Positions 4,891 through 6,345 of a DNA stretch of 6,345 nucleotides are shown here, piece by piece. The position numbers and the translations under genes were made by a program. Every line of letters starts with the position of its first letter. Position 1 is the stretch's first letter. The stretch lies in assembly GCA_026985755.1 (NCBI GenBank), contig JALSPX010000280.1, positions 1-6,345 of the forward strand, in the 5' to 3' direction. The DNA is from Sulfurovum sp. (GTDB lineage: Bacteria > Campylobacterota > Campylobacteria > Campylobacterales > Sulfurovaceae). The notes under the pieces are model-generated. The model was not told the origin of the DNA and made no database searches. It saw nothing but the letters and a program-made list of their open reading frames with translations.

Positions 4891-6345
4891 ATGACAAAAA
4901 AAATAGATGCTGTACGTAAAGAGATAGAGAGTGTGTGTACCTATTGTGGTGTGGGGTGTGACATCACAGGGGTGGTAGAGAACAACAAAATAGTAAAAAT
5001 CTATGCCCAGCAAGATGGAGTAGTCTCAGAGGGGAATCTTTGTATCAAGGGTAAGTATGGCTATGACTTTGTAGACTCCAAAGACCGTATACGTGAACCA
5101 CGTGTACGTAAAACATTTTTAGAGAAAAACCCACAGATACAAGAGGCTTTTGCCGATAAACTAGAGCCGTTTGATGATACCTTTCTTACTTGTGATTTAG
5201 ACACAGCAACCAGCATCGCTACAATGAAACTAGATGAGATTAAAAAGAAGTATGGAGGCGATAGTTTCTGTGCTATCGGTGGAGCTAGAACTTCTTGTGA
5301 GTCTGCCTATGCCTTTCAGAAATTTTGTCGTGAAACGATGGACTCTCCACATGTAGACAACTGTGCTAGAGTCTGTCACTCACCTAGTCTCAAAGGGATG
5401 CGTGCTACCATGGGTGAGGGCGCTGCTACCAATCCGTATAATGACATCTATGAGACAGAGTTTATGGTGGTCATCGGTTCTAACACGATGGAGGCACACC
5501 CTATTATCGCCAATCGTATCATCAATGTGGCGAAGCAACATAATAACCTAGCTGTTATTGATGTACGTGAGACCAAACTTGCCAAACTTGCCAAACACAA
5601 CTGTGTGATACCTTTTGAGTCCAACCTGCTTGTACTCAATATGATGGCGTACGTTATCATCAACGAAGAGTTGTATGACCAGAGCTTTATAGACAACCGT
5701 ACCAAAGACTTCGATGCCTTTAAAGAGAAGATACTCAATGACCCGTATGCCAACCCTGACTTTTTCAAAGACCTAGAGGGCTATGAGTATTTATCCAAGA
5801 TGATACCTAACATTGCCAGAGAGTATGCCGTGAAAAAATCGATGATATTCTGGGGGCTTGGGATTACGCAAAACCTAGATGGCTCTCACGCGGTGATGGC
5901 TATCACACACTTGGCACTCATGACAGGTAATGTGGGTAAAACAGGTGCAGGGCTCATGCCCCTACGTGGACAAAACAATGTACAAGGGGCTTGTGATATG
6001 GGCTGTTTGCCTTACTTTGCCCCAGACTACAACAAGCCTAAAGTAGAGGGCATGATGACCCCACAACTCATGGATGCGATGCTTGATGGTCGCATCAAAG
6101 CGTTGCTCAACATGGGAGAGGACATCACACACATTCACCCAAATATTAACAAGATAGACAAAGCCATGGATATGCTAGAGTTCTGTATGGTACAAGAGCT
6201 CTTTATGACAGATGTGACGAAAAAAGCAGACATTGTCATAGGGGTAAAATCTGCCTATGAAAAAACAGGTGTCTATGTCAACGCGATGCGAAGACTGCAC
6301 CTCTCACAACCACTCGTAGAGTCTGACCTGCCCGATGACTGGGAA
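4891..6345 (+). CDS. fdhA: Formate dehydrogenase alpha (catalytic) subunit, Cys-type, 3' end outside window
   Basis: The frame is open for 485 codons to the window edge; FdhF/FdhA catalytic subunits are usually 700 or more. There is no Tat signal, so a cytosolic enzyme is expected. The N-terminal [4Fe-4S] site is C16-x2-C19-x3-C23-x27-C51, followed by KGKYGYDF. The active-site motif DNCARVCHSPS places Cys162 (codon TGT, 5374-5376) as the Mo or W ligand with His163, where E. coli FdhF has selenocysteine. Cofactor-binding blocks such as AHPIIANRI, WGLGITQ and RGQNNVQGACDM (359-370) follow. It oxidises formate to CO2, or reduces CO2, using a bis-pyranopterin cofactor; electrons leave through the Fe-S cluster to partner subunits not seen here. 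The ribosome binding site AAAGGG (4879-4884) lies 6 bases before the ATG. No convincing promoter was found in the 113 bases upstream; a TATAAT box at 4793-4798 lacks a good -35. Confidence 0.95.
   Translation, partial: MTKKIDAVRKEIESVCTYCGVGCDITGVVENNKIVKIYAQQDGVVSEGNLCIKGKYGYDFVDSKDRIREPRVRKTFLEKNPQIQEAFADKLEPFDDTFLTCDLDTATSIATMKLDEIKKKYGGDSFCAIGGARTSCESAYAFQKFCRETMDSPHVDNCARVCHSPSLKGMRATMGEGAATNPYNDIYETEFMVVIGSNTMEAHPIIANRIINVAKQHNNLAVIDVRETKLAKLAKHNCVIPFESNLLVLNMMAYVIINEELYDQSFIDNRTKDFDAFKEKILNDPYANPDFFKDLEGYEYLSKMIPNIAREYAVKKSMIFWGLGITQNLDGSHAVMAITHLALMTGNVGKTGAGLMPLRGQNNVQGACDMGCLPYFAPDYNKPKVEGMMTPQLMDAMLDGRIKALLNMGEDITHIHPNINKIDKAMDMLEFCMVQELFMTDVTKKADIVIGVKSAYEKTGVYVNAMRRLHLSQPLVESDLPDDWE

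Noticed and set aside
5374..5376. Possible selenocysteine codon in formate dehydrogenase
   Set aside because: The codon is TGT, not TGA, so no recoding is needed and no SECIS element was sought.
5363..5768. ORFs at 5363-5551 (+) and 5448-5768 (-) inside the formate dehydrogenase gene
   Set aside because: Both lie within the uninterrupted, motif-rich fdhA frame and show no features of their own.
1..6345. CRISPR array, tRNA, rRNA, insertion sequence or integrase
   Set aside because: No regularly spaced repeats, cloverleaf sequence, rRNA segments or transposase or recombinase motifs were seen on either strand.

Overview
The window looks like chromosomal DNA from a Campylobacterota bacterium, probably close to Sulfurovum or Sulfurimonas. 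The clues are moderate AT-richness, a cytosolic-type formate dehydrogenase catalytic subunit and a YajQ protein, plus a small Cys-rich protein of a style I associate with that group. This placement rests on impression, not on a search.

Layout. (1) Positions 1-355, minus strand: the N-terminal 118 residues of a DUF4172-type Fic protein (AMP-transferase family), cut by the window edge. A 15-bp perfect inverted repeat overlaps its apparent promoter. (2) Positions 597-3784, plus strand: an AT-rich accessory block carrying defence and toxin-antitoxin genes. It opens with a strong promoter and a truncated D12-class (Dam/DpnM-like) adenine methylase. Next come a clear DpnI homologue (dpnC), a DpnD/PcfM-family gene (dpnD), a Phd/YefM-like antitoxin with a PIN-domain toxin, and a small protein paired with an AbiEii-type nucleotidyltransferase. 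(3) Positions 3786-4283: yajQ, which starts one base after the nucleotidyltransferase stop. (4) Positions 4284-4525: an intergenic stretch with a palindromic repeat and a terminator serving the minus strand. (5) Positions 4526-4777, minus strand: a small Cys-rich protein with a CCGGGHC tail. (6) Position 4891 to the end: the first 485 codons of a molybdenum/tungsten formate dehydrogenase alpha subunit with Cys, not selenocysteine, at the metal-ligand position.

The main story is the restriction locus. DpnI cuts only adenine-methylated GATC, so it cannot coexist with an active GATC adenine methylase. Here the first 69 codons of such a methylase, with their promoter and ribosome binding site, sit directly in front of dpnC and end in two tandem stop codons. 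This looks like a DpnII-type cassette converted to a DpnI-type cassette, similar to the alternative cassettes at one locus in Streptococcus pneumoniae. Reading the whole window, I found only two GATC sites in 6345 bases (3542 and 4462), and none in fic, yajQ or the formate dehydrogenase gene. About twenty would be expected at an assumed 37% G+C. Such avoidance fits a long history of GATC-targeted restriction and is hard to explain by DpnI alone.

The other accessory genes are two overlapping gene pairs with toxin-antitoxin architecture. The block ends flush against the housekeeping gene yajQ, and no integrase, transposase or tRNA was seen at either border.
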